Shown one piece after another: positions 53,529 through 64,000 of a stretch of 64,000 nucleotides of DNA. Under the pieces are notes generated by a model. The model saw only the letters and a program-made list of their open reading frames with translations, was not told the DNA's origin and did no database searches. Position 1 is the first letter of the stretch. Each line of letters begins with the position of its first letter. The position numbers were made by a program, and so were the translations under genes. This DNA comes from Gilliamella sp. WF3-4 (GTDB lineage Bacteria; Pseudomonadota; Gammaproteobacteria; Enterobacterales; Orbaceae), in assembly GCF_001690275.1 (NCBI RefSeq), contig NZ_LZGW01000045.1, forward strand, positions 62,001-126,000. Direction: 5' to 3'.

Positions 53529-53529
53529 A

Positions 53530-54255
53530 ATGTCAATTTTAAAAGCGGAAAATTTAGCTAAAGTATACAAAAAACGACGTGTAGTTGAAGATGTGAGCTT
53601 AACTGTTAATTCTGGCGAGATTGTTGGGCTATTAGGACCAAATGGTGCCGGTAAAACGACGACGTTCTATATGGTGGTTGGTATTGTGACCTTAAATGCA
53701 GGAAAAATCTATCTTGATGATCATGATATTAGCATTTTACCGTTACACGAACGAGCACAAAAAGGGATTGGCTATTTACCGCAAGAAGCCTCAATTTTTA
53801 GAAAATTGTCTGTAATTGATAACATTATGGCAATTTTAGAAACACGGAAAGATATTGATAAAAAAGAAAAAATAGACCGTGCTGAAGAATTACTTGAAGA
53901 GTTTCATATTACCCATATCCGTGACAGCATAGGGCAATCGCTATCTGGAGGTGAAAGGCGACGAGTTGAAATAGCAAGGGCATTAGCCGCTAATCCTAAA
54001 TTTATTTTGCTTGATGAACCTTTTGCTGGAGTGGATCCGATTTCGGTAATAGATATTAAAAATATCATCAAGCATTTACGTGATCGTGGGCTGGGCGTTT
54101 TAATAACTGACCATAATGTTCGTGAAACATTAGATGTTTGTGAGCGAGCTTATATTGTTAGTAAAGGTCATTTAATTGCAGAAGGTACACCGAGTAGCAT
54201 TTTAAGTAACGAAGATGTAAAACGTGTTTACTTAGGAAATGAGTTCAGATTATGA
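53530..54255 (+). CDS. lptB: LPS export ABC ATPase LptB
   Basis: LptB is the cytoplasmic ATPase dimer that powers LPS extraction by LptFG. The 241 residues include Walker [10 protein letters not shown] (36-44), the Q-loop LPQEAS, the signature LSGGERRR, Walker [12 protein letters not shown] and the H-loop ITDHN. Length equals E. coli LptB. It overlaps rpoN by 4 bp (ATGA), the standard lptB-rpoN junction. Confidence 0.97.
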   Translation: MSILKAENLAKVYKKRRVVEDVSLTVNSGEIVGLLGPNGAGKTTTFYMVVGIVTLNAGKIYLDDHDISILPLHERAQKGIGYLPQEASIFRKLSVIDNIMAILETRKDIDKKEKIDRAEELLEEFHITHIRDSIGQSLSGGERRRVEIARALAANPKFILLDEPFAGVDPISVIDIKNIIKHLRDRGLGVLITDHNVRETLDVCERAYIVSKGHLIAEGTPSSILSNEDVKRVYLGNEFRL

Positions 54256-55670
54256 GCAAACCCAGTTTACAACTGAATGTCTCTCAACAATTATCTATGA
54301 CGCCACAATTACAATTGGCGATCCGATTATTGCAGTTGTCAACTTTAGAATTACAGCAAGAAATTCAAACTGAACTTGAAAATAACCCATTACTGGAAAT
54401 TGCCGATCAATATGATGAAATTAGCGTTAAACAAAATGATGAAATTGAACATATTGATACGCGTGATGCCTTAGATAGCCAAGAAATTCCTGACAATATT
54501 CCACTTGATGCATCTTTAGATGATATTTATACCGCAGGGACCCCATCTGGTACTAATTCCGATTATCGCAATGATGAATTGCCTATTTATCAGGGCGAAA
54601 CCCACGAAACGCTACATGATTATTTAGAGTGGCAACTTGAGCTAACTCCTTTTAGTGAAATTGATCGGGCGATTGCCGTTTCTCTTATTGAAGCTATAGA
54701 TGAACGAGGCTATTTAACTGTTTCAACTGAAGAAATACTTGAAGAACAAGGTAATGATGAAATTGAATTAGCTGAAGTTGAAGCCGTATTAAAAAGAATA
54801 TGGAATTTTGATCCCATTGGTGTTGGTGCAAGAACATTGCAGGAGTGTTTGTCTATTCAAACTCAACATTTAGTGTCGCCACCACTTGTTAAATTAATTA
54901 TTGATAATTATTTAGATTTATTAGCAAATCGTGATTATAGAACGTTAAAAAAAGTATTAAATGCTAACGATGAGCAGTTAAAAGAGGCCGTCGATTTTAT
55001 ACAACACTTACAGCCCTATCCCGGTGATTTTATTAATATGTCTGCGCCAGATTATGTGATACCTGATGTTTTAGTAAAAAAAGTGAATGGAAGCTGGGTT
55101 GTTGATTTGAATAATGACATAATGCCGACCCTACGCATAAATCAGCAATATGCGGCGATGGAAAAGACAGTAAGCGAAAGCGATAGCCAATATATCCGAT
55201 CACATTTGCAAAATGCGAATTGGTTTATTAAAAGTATTGAAAATCGCAATGAAACTTTACTTAAAGTAAGTCAATTTATTGTAGAACATCAGCGGGAGTT
55301 TTTCGAACTGGGCACAGAATATATGAGGCCAATGATTTTATCTGATGTTGCAAGCGCAATTGAAATGCATGAGTCAACGGTTTCTCGAGTAACAACTCAA
55401 AAATATTTACAATGCCCGACGGGCATATTTGAATTAAAATTCTTTTTTTCTAGCCATGTAAACACACAGTCAGGCGGTGAAGCCTCGTCGACGGCTATTC
55501 GTGCTTTAATTAAAAAATATATATCAGCAGAAGATAGTAAAAAGCCACTGAGTGATAGCAAATTAGTTTCGTTACTTGAAGAACAAGGTATTATTATTGC
55601 TCGCCGAACCGTAGCAAAATACCGTGAAGCTTTATCAATTCCACCATCAAGTCAACGTAAACAGCTTTAA
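54252..55670 (+). CDS. rpoN: RNA polymerase sigma-54 factor RpoN
   Basis: Sigma-54 directs RNA polymerase to -24/-12 promoters that need AAA+ activators. The 472-residue product has the Gln/Leu-rich region I (about 1-50), an acidic region II (about 60-115), the core-binding domain, the HTH ([18 protein letters not shown] at about 362-380) and the RpoN box [10 protein letters not shown] (450-459). E. coli RpoN has 477 residues. The usual downstream genes hpf, ptsN and rapZ are absent; yafE is convergent instead. No sigma-54 activator gene is in the window. Confidence 0.97.
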   Translation: MSKPSLQLNVSQQLSMTPQLQLAIRLLQLSTLELQQEIQTELENNPLLEIADQYDEISVKQNDEIEHIDTRDALDSQEIPDNIPLDASLDDIYTAGTPSGTNSDYRNDELPIYQGETHETLHDYLEWQLELTPFSEIDRAIAVSLIEAIDERGYLTVSTEEILEEQGNDEIELAEVEAVLKRIWNFDPIGVGARTLQECLSIQTQHLVSPPLVKLIIDNYLDLLANRDYRTLKKVLNANDEQLKEAVDFIQHLQPYPGDFINMSAPDYVIPDVLVKKVNGSWVVDLNNDIMPTLRINQQYAAMEKTVSESDSQYIRSHLQNANWFIKSIENRNETLLKVSQFIVEHQREFFELGTEYMRPMILSDVASAIEMHESTVSRVTTQKYLQCPTGIFELKFFFSSHVNTQSGGEASSTAIRALIKKYISAEDSKKPLSDSKLVSLLEEQGIIIARRTVAKYREALSIPPSSQRKQL

Positions 55671-55700
55671 ATTTAAAACTGTTTACGGCAACGGATTATT

Positions 55701-56465
55701 TTAAATGACTTTTTTAGTTTCAATAATCATCATATCCGTAGTAAAAGAACCATCAGCTTGAAGTTCAAAATAACTTTTTGTATCGTCAGCTGCGGTTTCT
55801 TGGTAAATTCGTATTGCCTCAATTAACTGTTCAGGAGTACGCATTCGTTTAACCCATGTATCAAAAGAGAGTGTTAAACGGTGGCGAGCTATATTATTAA
55901 TGATGAAACCCGCTTCAGTTAAAAAGGTTAACCATTCACCGGGGGTATAGTCACGAACGTGTGATGTGTCACGCAAGGCTTCAACAGTTTGTAGCCAAAC
56001 ATCTAATACAGGATGACCAGGTGAAACAACATCCATAATAATTAATTTACCACCAGGTTTAGTTATTCGATGGAGCTGTCGAATGCTTTTACCTACATCA
56101 TGCCAGTGATGTGCTGAATAACGGCTGACAACAATATCAAATTGATTATCAGCAAAAGGGGGATATTCAGCATAACCTTGCTTAACGGTTATATTTTGTA
56201 AACCGCGCTCTTTTGCTGTTTGCGCGACAACCGATAACATTTCATTTGAAAGATCATAGGCAGTAACATGTTTAACATATTTTGCTGCAATAAAACTGAC
56301 ATGACCTGCGCCACATCCCATATCAAGTAGATTTGCCTCGGAATGTGGGATAAGTAGGTTAGATAAATATTCAAGATCAGGTCCTTGCGCATGTACTTTA
56401 CTGGTTAAATAAGCATTGGCTTGTTCGCCAAACTGCTGTTTTACATTATCATGATGTGTTGCCAT
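55701..56465 (-). CDS. yafE: Class I SAM-dependent methyltransferase, YafE type
   Basis: A 254-residue methyltransferase with the SAM motif LLDMGCGAGHVSF (about 45-57), the acidic motif TAYDLSNEML and the post-motif FDIVVSRYSAHHWHD. It aligns closely with E. coli YafE (SRYSAHHWHDVG; SPGHPV, LQTVEALRDTSHVR), a UbiE/MenG-like family of unknown substrate. It lies 30 bp after convergent rpoN and 51 bp downstream of leuD on the same strand, so it may be the last gene of the leu transcript. Confidence 0.88.
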   Translation of the reverse strand: MATHHDNVKQQFGEQANAYLTSKVHAQGPDLEYLSNLLIPHSEANLLDMGCGAGHVSFIAAKYVKHVTAYDLSNEMLSVVAQTAKERGLQNITVKQGYAEYPPFADNQFDIVVSRYSAHHWHDVGKSIRQLHRITKPGGKLIIMDVVSPGHPVLDVWLQTVEALRDTSHVRDYTPGEWLTFLTEAGFIINNIARHRLTLSFDTWVKRMRTPEQLIEAIRIYQETAADDTKSYFELQADGSFTTDMMIIETKKVI

Positions 56466-56516
56466 TGGTGATTCTCATTATTGGATTGGGCGCAAATAAA
56501 CGCCCAAAAGTTGAAA

Positions 56517-57119
56517 TTAAGCTAAAAATGACGGGATTTTCTGTTCAAAGTCGCTAATCGCTTCTTCATGTTGTAAGGTTAAACCAATATTATCTAAACC
56601 ATTTAGTAAACAGTGACGTTTAAAGGCATCAATTTTAAATGGATATTGCTTGTCTCCAGCCGTGACGATCTCATTAACTAAGTCAATGGTAAATTCAATA
56701 CCTTCATTCGCTTCAACAATTTTAAATAGTTCATCGACATCGGCTTCGGATAAATTAACCAATAATAACTGATTGTTAAATGAGTTATTATAAAAGATAT
56801 CGGCAAAGCTTGAGCCTATAATGGCTTTAAATCCATAATCGGCAAGCGCCCATGGCGCATGTTCACGAGAAGAGCCACAACCGAAATTTTCTCGCGCCAA
56901 TAAAATGCTGGCGCCTTTATAGCGGGGTTTATTCAAGACAAATTCAGGGTTAGGCTGCTCGCCAGCATCATCTAAAAAGCGCCATTCATGAAAGGCATGT
57001 TTACCAAATCCAGTGCGTGTTACTTTCTGTAAAAACTGTTTTGGAATGATTGCATCTGTATCAACATTAGCCGCATCCAAAGGAACGACTAGCCCAGTAT
57101 GTTTTGTAAATTTTGCCAT
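56517..57119 (-). CDS. leuD: 3-isopropylmalate dehydratase small subunit LeuD
   Basis: LeuD with LeuC isomerises 2- to 3-isopropylmalate in leucine synthesis. The longest frame runs back into leuC; ATG at 57119 (MAKFTKHTG) preceded by AAGGAGAG is the true start, giving 200 residues. The swivel-domain motifs [13 protein letters not shown] and [19 protein letters not shown] are present. It begins 13 bp after leuC. Confidence 0.97.
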   Translation of the reverse strand: MAKFTKHTGLVVPLDAANVDTDAIIPKQFLQKVTRTGFGKHAFHEWRFLDDAGEQPNPEFVLNKPRYKGASILLARENFGCGSSREHAPWALADYGFKAIIGSSFADIFYNNSFNNQLLLVNLSEADVDELFKIVEANEGIEFTIDLVNEIVTAGDKQYPFKIDAFKRHCLLNGLDNIGLTLQHEEAISDFEQKIPSFLA

Positions 57120-57132
57120 GACAGCTCTCTCC

Positions 57133-58533
57133 TTAAAATGGTTTGCGAATATCTGTAAAATGACCAGTAATCGCTGCGGCAGCTGCCATTGCTGGGCTAA
57201 CCAAATGTGTTCTAGCATCACGCCCTTGGCGACCTTCAAAATTACGGTTGCTGGTTGATGCACAGCGATCTTCTGGTGCTAATTTATCATCGTTCATTGC
57301 AAGACACATAGAGCAACCCGGTAAGCGCCATTCAAATCCTGCATCAATAAAGATTTTATCTAACCCTTCGGCTTCAGCTTGTTCTTTTACTGGTCCTGAA
57401 CCGGGTACAACTAATGCTTGTACACCTTCAGCGACTTTACGGCCTTTAGCAATTTGTGCAGCAGCTCGTAAATCTTCTATACGTGAGTTTGTACAAGAAC
57501 CAATAAACACTTTATTGATTTTAATATCTGTCATTTTGGTGCCAGCAGTTAATCCCATATAAGTTAATGCACGCTCGGCAGAATGTTTTTCAATAGGATC
57601 AGCAAAATGATCAGGGTTCGGCACGGTTGCGTCAATTGAAGTTACTTGACCCGGATTAGTTCCCCAAGTAACTTGTGGTGCGATATCTTTGCCTTCTAAC
57701 GTCACAACGGTATCAAAATGTGCACCTTCGTCGGTTTTTAGTGTTTTCCAATAAGCAACCGCTTTGTTGAAGTCTTCACCTTTTGGTGAAAATTGACGAT
57801 CTTTTAAGTACTCAAACGTGACTTCATCTGGTGCAATTATGCCAGCTTTAGCACCCATTTCGATTGCCATATTGCATAATGTCATGCGGCCTTCCATTGA
57901 TAATGCTTTAATTGCATCTCCACAAAATTCAACCACATGCCCTGTACCACCCGCGCTAGTGGTTTTGCCAATAATCGCTAAGATAATATCTTTGGCGGTG
58001 ATTCCGTCAGCAACTTGACCTTTGACTTCGATTTTCATGGTTTTAGCTCTGCCTTGTTTTAAGGTTTGAGTGGCTAACACATGTTCAACTTCGGAAGTAC
58101 CAATGCCAAAAGCTAATGCACCAAAGGCACCATGGGTTGCGGTATGTGAATCGCCACAAACGATTGTCATACCCGGTAATGTCATTCCTTGTTCTGGTCC
58201 AACTACATGGACAATACCACGTAATGGGCTTTGTAAATCATATAACGAAACACCAAACTCTTTGGCGTTTTTTGCCAGTTCAGTTAATTGAATGCGCGCC
58301 ATTTCGCTACAAGCATTTAAATCATTACTTTTGGTTGAAGTATTATGATCCATCGTCGCAAAAGTTTTATGAGGCTGACGAACTTTACGATTCATGGCAC
58401 GCAAACCATCAAAGGCTTGTGGAGAGGTGACTTCATGAACTAAATGACGATCAATATATAATATGGGTGTTTCGTTTGGTGCTTCATAAACGACGTGTGC
58501 ATCATATAATTTTTGATACAGTGTTTTTGACAT
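57133..58533 (-). CDS. leuC: 3-isopropylmalate dehydratase large subunit LeuC
   Basis: LeuC carries the 4Fe-4S cluster of isopropylmalate isomerase. The 466 residues (same as E. coli) include [28 protein letters not shown] in part near 130-158, the cluster cysteine of [12 protein letters not shown] (about 347) and Cys407/Cys410 (GCSMCLAM). Third gene of the leu operon. It is separated from leuB by 161 bp with a hairpin, an unusually wide gap for this operon. Confidence 0.98.
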   Translation of the reverse strand: MSKTLYQKLYDAHVVYEAPNETPILYIDRHLVHEVTSPQAFDGLRAMNRKVRQPHKTFATMDHNTSTKSNDLNACSEMARIQLTELAKNAKEFGVSLYDLQSPLRGIVHVVGPEQGMTLPGMTIVCGDSHTATHGAFGALAFGIGTSEVEHVLATQTLKQGRAKTMKIEVKGQVADGITAKDIILAIIGKTTSAGGTGHVVEFCGDAIKALSMEGRMTLCNMAIEMGAKAGIIAPDEVTFEYLKDRQFSPKGEDFNKAVAYWKTLKTDEGAHFDTVVTLEGKDIAPQVTWGTNPGQVTSIDATVPNPDHFADPIEKHSAERALTYMGLTAGTKMTDIKINKVFIGSCTNSRIEDLRAAAQIAKGRKVAEGVQALVVPGSGPVKEQAEAEGLDKIFIDAGFEWRLPGCSMCLAMNDDKLAPEDRCASTSNRNFEGRQGRDARTHLVSPAMAAAAAITGHFTDIRKPF

Positions 58534-58621
58534 TGCATATTCCTTATTATTTTTACAACTTAACTGCGTTGGGTTTTAGACATAATTTTATGAATACTAA
58601 GCTTAATTAGTCGCATTTAAG

Positions 58622-58665
58622 AGGGATACAAGTAGTTGTTTATTCTGCCTACTTGGCTTATCCCT
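58622..58665. promoter_or_regulatory. Two-part hairpin in the leuB-leuC gap
   Basis: Outer arms AGGGATA/TATCCCT (7 bp) and inner arms CAAGTAG/CTACTTG (7 bp) with a 3-base bulge and a 13-base loop. No T run follows on either strand, so it is not an intrinsic terminator; it may be an mRNA-processing or stabilising structure between leuB and leuC. Confidence 0.5.
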
Positions 58666-58694
58666 AAGTGATACAATAAATAACATCAATCTGA

Positions 58695-59777
<1,083 letters not shown>

Positions 59778-59841
59778 TTATTCCTTTATAATCTCATTTA
59801 ATCTGATTATTTTGTTCAACAATTAACAAAATAATATAATA

Positions 59842-61389
59842 TTAATCATGGTGTAATTTTTGTTTTTCTTGTGCAACTTGATTTGCTCTATACACATTAT
59901 TTAATACATTAATTAATGCGAGCGCTGATGAGTGAACAATATCGGTTGCAAGTCCAACACCATGGAATTTACGCCCTTTATAATCGGCAACAATATCAAC
60001 TTGTCCTAAGGCATTTTCGCCTTGTCCTTTAGACGCTAATTGATATTTGACTATTGAAATAGGTTCACCAGTAATGCGATTTATGGCTTGGTAAACAGCA
60101 TCAACAGGTCCATTACCCGTTGCGGCATCGGAAAATTTGTTATCTCCAATGATCAAACTAACCGATGCTGTAGATACAACGGTTGAGCCAGATTGAACAT
60201 TGAAGTAATCCAAAACATAATGCTCTTTTTCATCTTTTAGTTGATTGATAAATATTAATGCTTCTAGATCATAATCAAAAACTTGACCTTTTTTATCGGC
60301 AAGTTCTAAAAATGCTTCATAGAGTTGATCTAAATTATAATCTTTATCGTGATAACCTAATTCTTCAAGGCGATGTTTAACAGCAGCTCGCCCTGATCGA
60401 GATGTTAAATTTAATTGAATTTGATTTAACCCGATTGATTCAGGTGTCATAATTTCGTATGTTTCTCGATTTTTTAGCACACCATCTTGGTGGATCCCTG
60501 AGGAGTGGGCAAAAGCATTACTACCAATAACAGCTTTGTTAGCTGGAATTGGTGTATTGGTTATTTGGCTTACTATTTGACTGGTACGATAAATCTCTTG
60601 ATGATTAATATTGGTATGAACATTTAATATATTTTGACGGATTTTAATGGCCATGATGACTTCTTCAAGTGCGGTGTTACCCGCACGTTCGCCTAAGCCA
60701 TTCATCGCCCCTTCAATCTGCCTAGCACCTTCTTGAATCGCGCTAATCGAGTTAGCCACCGACATGCCCAAGTCATCATGGCAATGAACAGAGATAATCG
60801 CCTGATCAATGTTTGGGACACGTTCAAATAAGGTATGAATAATGCCACCAAATTGATAAGGGACAGTATAACCGACAGTATCTGGAATATTGATCGTTTT
60901 TGCCCCCGCTTTAATTGCTGCTTCAACGATCCTACATAAGTTATCAATTGGGGTACGGCCTGCATCTTCACAAGAAAACTCCACATCATTAGTATAATTA
61001 CGTGCACGCTTAATACAGTGCACTGCTCGTTCAATGACATCATCAAATGTCATTTTTAATTTATCTTTGACGTGTAAAGTTGATGTTGCCATAAAGGTAT
61101 GAATACGAAACTCATCAGCAACCTTTAAGGCTTCTGCTGCAACATCAATATCTTTATCGACACATCGAGATAAAGCACAAACTCGGCTATCTTTTATTGT
61201 TTTAGCAATCGTCTGTACTGATTCAAAATCACCTGGTGATGAAATGGGAAAACCAACTTCCATTACATCAACTCGCATTCTTTCTAACGCTAGCGCAATT
61301 TGTAGTTTTTCTTTAACACTCAAACTTGCTTGTAATGCTTGTTCACCATCACGTAGTGTGGTATCAAAAATAATGACATGATCGCTCAT
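59842..61389 (-). CDS. leuA: 2-isopropylmalate synthase LeuA
   Basis: LeuA condenses 2-ketoisovalerate with acetyl-CoA, the first step of leucine synthesis, and is feedback-inhibited by leucine. The 515 residues contain the TIM-barrel signature DTTLRDGEQ (9-17), the metal-site [12 protein letters not shown] (about 203) and the C-terminal LeuA allosteric dimer domain (about 380-500). It is the first structural gene after the leu leader and attenuator, so leucine level likely controls it at transcription elongation as well. Confidence 0.98.
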   Translation of the reverse strand: MSDHVIIFDTTLRDGEQALQASLSVKEKLQIALALERMRVDVMEVGFPISSPGDFESVQTIAKTIKDSRVCALSRCVDKDIDVAAEALKVADEFRIHTFMATSTLHVKDKLKMTFDDVIERAVHCIKRARNYTNDVEFSCEDAGRTPIDNLCRIVEAAIKAGAKTINIPDTVGYTVPYQFGGIIHTLFERVPNIDQAIISVHCHDDLGMSVANSISAIQEGARQIEGAMNGLGERAGNTALEEVIMAIKIRQNILNVHTNINHQEIYRTSQIVSQITNTPIPANKAVIGSNAFAHSSGIHQDGVLKNRETYEIMTPESIGLNQIQLNLTSRSGRAAVKHRLEELGYHDKDYNLDQLYEAFLELADKKGQVFDYDLEALIFINQLKDEKEHYVLDYFNVQSGSTVVSTASVSLIIGDNKFSDAATGNGPVDAVYQAINRITGEPISIVKYQLASKGQGENALGQVDIVADYKGRKFHGVGLATDIVHSSALALINVLNNVYRANQVAQEKQKLHHD

Positions 61390-61443
61390 TGTTTTTCCTT
61401 ATTATATATTTTAGCGCTATCTCGGTATTTCAAGTTAAAAAAC

Positions 61444-61469
61444 AAAAAACCCGCACTTTAGCGCGGGTT
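61444..61469 (-). terminator. leu operon attenuator (intrinsic terminator)
   Basis: On the minus strand AACCCGC/GCGGGTT with an 8-base loop is followed by a T run, 55 bp before leuA and 39 bp after the leader-peptide stop. This is the terminator arm of a classical attenuator. Confidence 0.85.
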
Positions 61470-61507
61470 CTTGTTAATCTGTCGAGTTGTTTAATAAACT
61501 ATCTTTT

Positions 61508-61585
61508 TTACTCCACACACAAGCCATCCGCGCAAAATGATGCGAGAAGAAGGCTGAGGAGGAGAGAGTATAATTTAATCAACAC
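61508..61585 (-). CDS. leuL: leu operon leader peptide LeuL
   Basis: A 25-codon ORF starting at GTG (61585), with AGGA six bases upstream, and ending at TAA (61508). It encodes MLIKLYSLLLSLLLAS... with nine Leu codons, including CTC-CTC-CTC and CTT-CTT-CTC close together. Stalling at these codons under leucine shortage would prevent formation of the downstream terminator at 61444-61469. Not similar in sequence to E. coli LeuL beyond the leucine run, as is usual for leader peptides. TTG at 61582 is an alternative start. Confidence 0.75.
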   Translation of the reverse strand: MLIKLYSLLLSLLLASFCADGLCVE

Positions 61586-61622
61586 ACGAATTCCTAAATT
61601 TAACTAATTAAAAAGTGAATTG

Positions 61623-61657
61623 ATTATATTTTTACCAAATGATATAAGTTGTGTCAA
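61623..61657 (-). promoter_or_regulatory. Probable leu operon promoter
   Basis: On the minus strand a perfect TTGACA (61657-61652) is followed after 17 bp by TAAAAA (61634-61629) and slightly further by TATAAT (61628-61623, 23-bp spacing). Either -10 would start transcription 20-40 bp before leuL. Confidence 0.6.
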
Positions 61658-61802
61658 TAATTATTTAAAATAAGACGTGTTATCAAACGGAATAGAAAAA
61701 GGCTTAACAACTACAATCAATTTATCTATTGCATAAATAAGTTGAGCAATTTATGGCTAAGCTTATAATAGTGCTATCTTTCTTTTATTGAGGATGAATA
61801 TT

Positions 61803-62447
61803 ATGAATATAGTTGATATTTCTCAAAAACGTTATACGACCAAACACTATGATCAAACTAAAAAAATTCCAACTGACCAATTTGACCAATTGTTAACCGT
61901 TTTAAGAAACAGCCCATCATCGGTTAATTCACAGCCATGGCATTTTTATGTTATTGATAACGATGCAGCCAAGAACAAAATCTTACCTGCTATTGCTGAA
62001 TTTAATCAGCCAAGAATAACAGGCGCTTCCCATACTATTGTTTTTTGCATTAAAACGCCATTAGATGAAACCTATTTGGTCAATTTGTTGAATCAAGAAG
62101 ATAAAGATGGTCGATATCCATCGGCGGATCTTAAACAAGCACAAGATCAAGGTCGTCGGCACTTTGTCACACTCAATAGCGCGACCATTGAATCACAACA
62201 ATGTTGGGAAAGTAAACAAATCTATCTTGCCTTAGGGCAATTACTTTTTGCCGCAGCGGCAATTGGCGTGGATACAACCGCTATTGAAGGGTATGATGCT
62301 ACTAAAATGGATGAAATTTTAGAGCTTAAAAGTAAAGGGCTTAAAAGTGTCGTGGTAGCAACATTAGGTTATCGAGCCAAAAATGACGGAAATGCTCACC
62401 GACCAAAATCACGCCTACCCAAAGAGCAACTTTTTACTTTTTTGTAA
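61803..62447 (+). CDS. nfsB: Oxygen-insensitive NAD(P)H nitroreductase, NfsB type
   Basis: A 214-residue FMN enzyme that reduces nitroaromatics, quinones or pteridines by two-electron steps. The start ATG at 61803 gives MNIVDISQKRYTTKHYD, in line with E. coli NfsB MDIISVALKRHSTKAFD; two in-frame upstream starts are less likely. FMN-contact segments SPSSVNSQPWHF, AAIGVDTTAIEGYD and the end PKSRLPKEQL are conserved. A single gene, divergent from the leu operon, with its own terminator. The physiological substrate is not known. Confidence 0.93.
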   Translation: MNIVDISQKRYTTKHYDQTKKIPTDQFDQLLTVLRNSPSSVNSQPWHFYVIDNDAAKNKILPAIAEFNQPRITGASHTIVFCIKTPLDETYLVNLLNQEDKDGRYPSADLKQAQDQGRRHFVTLNSATIESQQCWESKQIYLALGQLLFAAAAIGVDTTAIEGYDATKMDEILELKSKGLKSVVVATLGYRAKNDGNAHRPKSRLPKEQLFTFL

Positions 62448-62470
62448 AATAATAAGATCACAAATTGTAC

Positions 62471-62506
62471 CCTCCGCTTAAAGCTGTAATAAGGCGGAGG
62501 TTCTTT
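62471..62506 (+). terminator. Rho-independent terminator of nfsB
   Basis: Stem CCTCCGC/GCGGAGG extended by TT/AA past a one-base bulge, then TTCTTTT. It starts 23 bp after the nfsB stop. Confidence 0.85.
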
Positions 62507-62787
62507 TGCCATTTCTTTGTTTTTATTCTACTTAATTAGAATTAATATACCTGCGATATAAAAATTGTTATTATTTTGAGCTTCTTTACAAATCTTAACA
62601 AAAAAAATTATTTTTTGCTTTAAATTATCACTATATTTTGATTATACTTAATCGCCTATATCGTATAAATAGTTATAGATTAATTTGGTTTTTTAAAAAG
62701 TTTTTTAAATCTGCTATTGAATTTAGTTAAACTACTACGTTTAAAGCATCAAACAAAGTCAAATAATTTAGTCAGCGAAGAAAAATA
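62507..62787. other. AT-rich intergenic leader of the surface protein gene
   Basis: About 280 bp with no ORF. Several A/T tracts suggest bent or H-NS-bound DNA, and the promoter of the following gene should be here, but no -35/-10 pair stands out. Confidence 0.35.
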
Positions 62788-64000
62788 ATGAAAATAGCTC
62801 AACTAGCCTTACAAACAACACTACCACAATTGCAAAAAAAGCGTTATGCGTTACAAGCAATTGCTACTTTATTGTTAGGGATAACGATATCAGATAATGT
62901 CATTGCACTAACCGCAACCACAACAAAAGAGATTCAGGGCAACAAGCCTTATTTGCACTTTAAGGCAAATCAGGATAACCAAGTTGGCAATAAGCTGAAC
63001 AGCTTAAATGAGCTACTTGGCTTGAAGATACCAAGTGAAACAAATAATGGTGAATTAAAACAAATTGGTATTATGGATTCAATCTCGTACGGTGGAAAAC
63101 CGTTAAGAGTTCCAGAGGGTACAAAATTATCAGATATTATTGCTCTGGTTGCCGCGGACAGCAAAGAACATGACATCGCTACATTACTACAAGTAGTAGA
63201 CGATGATGGTGATGCCTCTATAGCTGAGAACGCAACTGTTCTTGGTTCGTTAAAGGCAACTTGGAAAGATGGCTATGAAGAAGTTGTGAGCGATTTAAAT
63301 CAGGAATTAACACAATGCGGAGGGCCTTATACCTTAGAATTAAGTATAAAAGATGTCGCTGCAACCACCAAGTATGGTATTCCCAATACTAATGATTATG
63401 GTAGCAAACCTCAAATTGCTTACCAAGTTATGCTTTTAGGTGGTCCAAAATTATGCTACGCTCAACCAGATCGTATTGATGTTTATTTAGAGGCTGGAGA
63501 TGTAACTAAATATCCTAAAGGTTATAACTCTGCAATCTGGAATGGTGCTGGTTATAATGAGGCTAATCGATCTCGTGTAGGATTTATAGCCGAGTCATTT
63601 CGACCTATTACTGGTTTCGAAGGGGTTAAGTTTAACTTAATCGGTTCAGGGGGTAATCAGTCAAAATACCGTTGTATACTTGATGAGAGCAATATCACTA
63701 ATTGGGTAACTTTGTCAGGAAACGGAAATAAAGCATTGGGTGCAGGTTGTAATATTACTTATAATAGTCGTCTTAAACCGAAGACCCCATTATCCATTAA
63801 TATGGAGTACACAGAAGATAATGGTAATAGTTGGATAAATATTGGTAAAGTGACTCTTCCGATACCTGAGAAATGGGCAATTCTTGTTGATCATAATAAT
63901 TCTAGTGAAAGTAAAGGTTTTATTGAAAAGGATAAGTACCCGGCGTTTGATGAATGTCGTAAAATTATTGATGGTCATGCAATACCAGCAACAACACGAG
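62788..64000 (+). CDS. Long exported surface or adhesin-like protein, 3' end missing
   Basis: From ATG at 62788 the frame stays open for 404 codons to the window edge. The N-terminus has a long signal peptide: a 16-residue extension, then KKRYALQAIATLLLGITISD and likely cleavage near VIA (about 41), reminiscent of extended signal peptides of large surface proteins. The rest is rich in Asn, Gly, Ser and Thr, with few cysteines and scattered DDDGD- and NGSW-like segments, as in extracellular beta-rich proteins. I cannot name a domain with certainty; an adhesin of the DUF823/invasin-like type is a guess. It is likely strain-variable. Confidence 0.6.
   Translation, partial: MKIAQLALQTTLPQLQKKRYALQAIATLLLGITISDNVIALTATTTKEIQGNKPYLHFKANQDNQVGNKLNSLNELLGLKIPSETNNGELKQIGIMDSISYGGKPLRVPEGTKLSDIIALVAADSKEHDIATLLQVVDDDGDASIAENATVLGSLKATWKDGYEEVVSDLNQELTQCGGPYTLELSIKDVAATTKYGIPNTNDYGSKPQIAYQVMLLGGPKLCYAQPDRIDVYLEAGDVTKYPKGYNSAIWNGAGYNEANRSRVGFIAESFRPITGFEGVKFNLIGSGGNQSKYRCILDESNITNWVTLSGNGNKALGAGCNITYNSRLKPKTPLSINMEYTEDNGNSWINIGKVTLPIPEKWAILVDHNNSSESKGFIEKDKYPAFDECRKIIDGHAIPATTR

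Noticed and set aside
57120-57263. Extended leuD start overlapping leuC
   Set aside because: The extension encodes non-homologous sequence inside leuC; ATG at 57119 has a strong AAGGAG site and the family N-terminus.
57013-58430. Several open frames of 66-104 codons opposite leuC
   Set aside because: All are antisense to conserved leuC sequence and lack ribosome-binding sites; they are coding shadows.
61389-61607. Plus-strand frame of 72 codons upstream of leuA
   Set aside because: It crosses the attenuator and leader ORF in antisense; the minus-strand leader explains the region.
62970-63176. 68-codon minus-strand frame inside the surface protein gene
   Set aside because: The plus-strand frame is open for more than 400 codons with a signal peptide; the minus frame is a shadow.

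Overview
The window is AT-rich, densely coded chromosomal DNA of a gammaproteobacterium. MukBEF, OxyR/FabR, CpxRA, FocA/PflB/PflA, the LptCAB-rpoN block, the PqiABC block and the alaS-csrA-serV-argV gene order place it near Enterobacterales and Pasteurellales. The low GC, compact operons and an RspAB/YdfIJ/RspR sugar-acid cluster suggest the Orbaceae (Gilliamella-like insect gut symbionts). The family-level guess is inference; the class is well supported. No prophage, CRISPR array or intact transposon is visible.

Layout. 1-5.8 kb (minus): rsmA (cut by the window edge), surA, lptD and pcnB. These cover outer-membrane protein and LPS biogenesis plus RNA modification and decay. 6.2-11 kb: oxyR and fabR face the transhydrogenase genes pntAB. 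11.3-17.9 kb: the mukFEB condensin operon, then lemA. 18.6-20.7 kb: a gene-poor stretch with the relic of a P4-type integrase beside a tRNA-Leu(GAG) gene and secG. 20.7-24.9 kb: thiI, cpxRA and trmL. 24.9-26 kb: a non-coding region carrying a 275-bp unit twice. 26-30.2 kb: focA-pflB and pflA, mixed-acid fermentation under a probable FNR site. 30.3-37.9 kb (minus): rarD-like permease, serS, three tRNA-Arg and one tRNA-Ser, csrA, alaS, recX and recA with an SOS promoter. 38.4-41.9 kb: pqiABC. 41.9-44.4 kb (minus): folate genes pabA and a pabB-pabC fusion, preceded by a tiny ORF and a terminator-like hairpin. 44.5-50.6 kb: rspA-rspB-MFS-ydfI plus rspR, with a perfect CRP site, probably an L-gulonate/D-mannonate catabolic route. 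50.7-51.8 kb: an intact CHAP-domain protein gene and a decayed copy of it. 52-55.7 kb: acylphosphatase, lptCAB, rpoN. 55.7-61.6 kb (minus): yafE-type methyltransferase and leuABCD with a leucine-rich leader peptide and attenuator. 61.8-64 kb: nfsB-type nitroreductase and the start of a long exported surface protein that runs off the window.

Several starts are non-ATG and are decided by Shine-Dalgarno spacing and family alignment: pcnB probably starts at ATT, pabA and focA at TTG, and the leu leader at GTG. The observations most worth following up are the duplicated non-coding unit upstream of focA, the 20-codon ORF upstream of pabA, the integrase relic with its four TAGGTATA boxes, the tRNA-Arg(TCG) made from an ACG copy, the conserved AUU start of pcnB, and the CHAP gene/pseudogene pair. 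I see no complete, obviously new multi-gene system.
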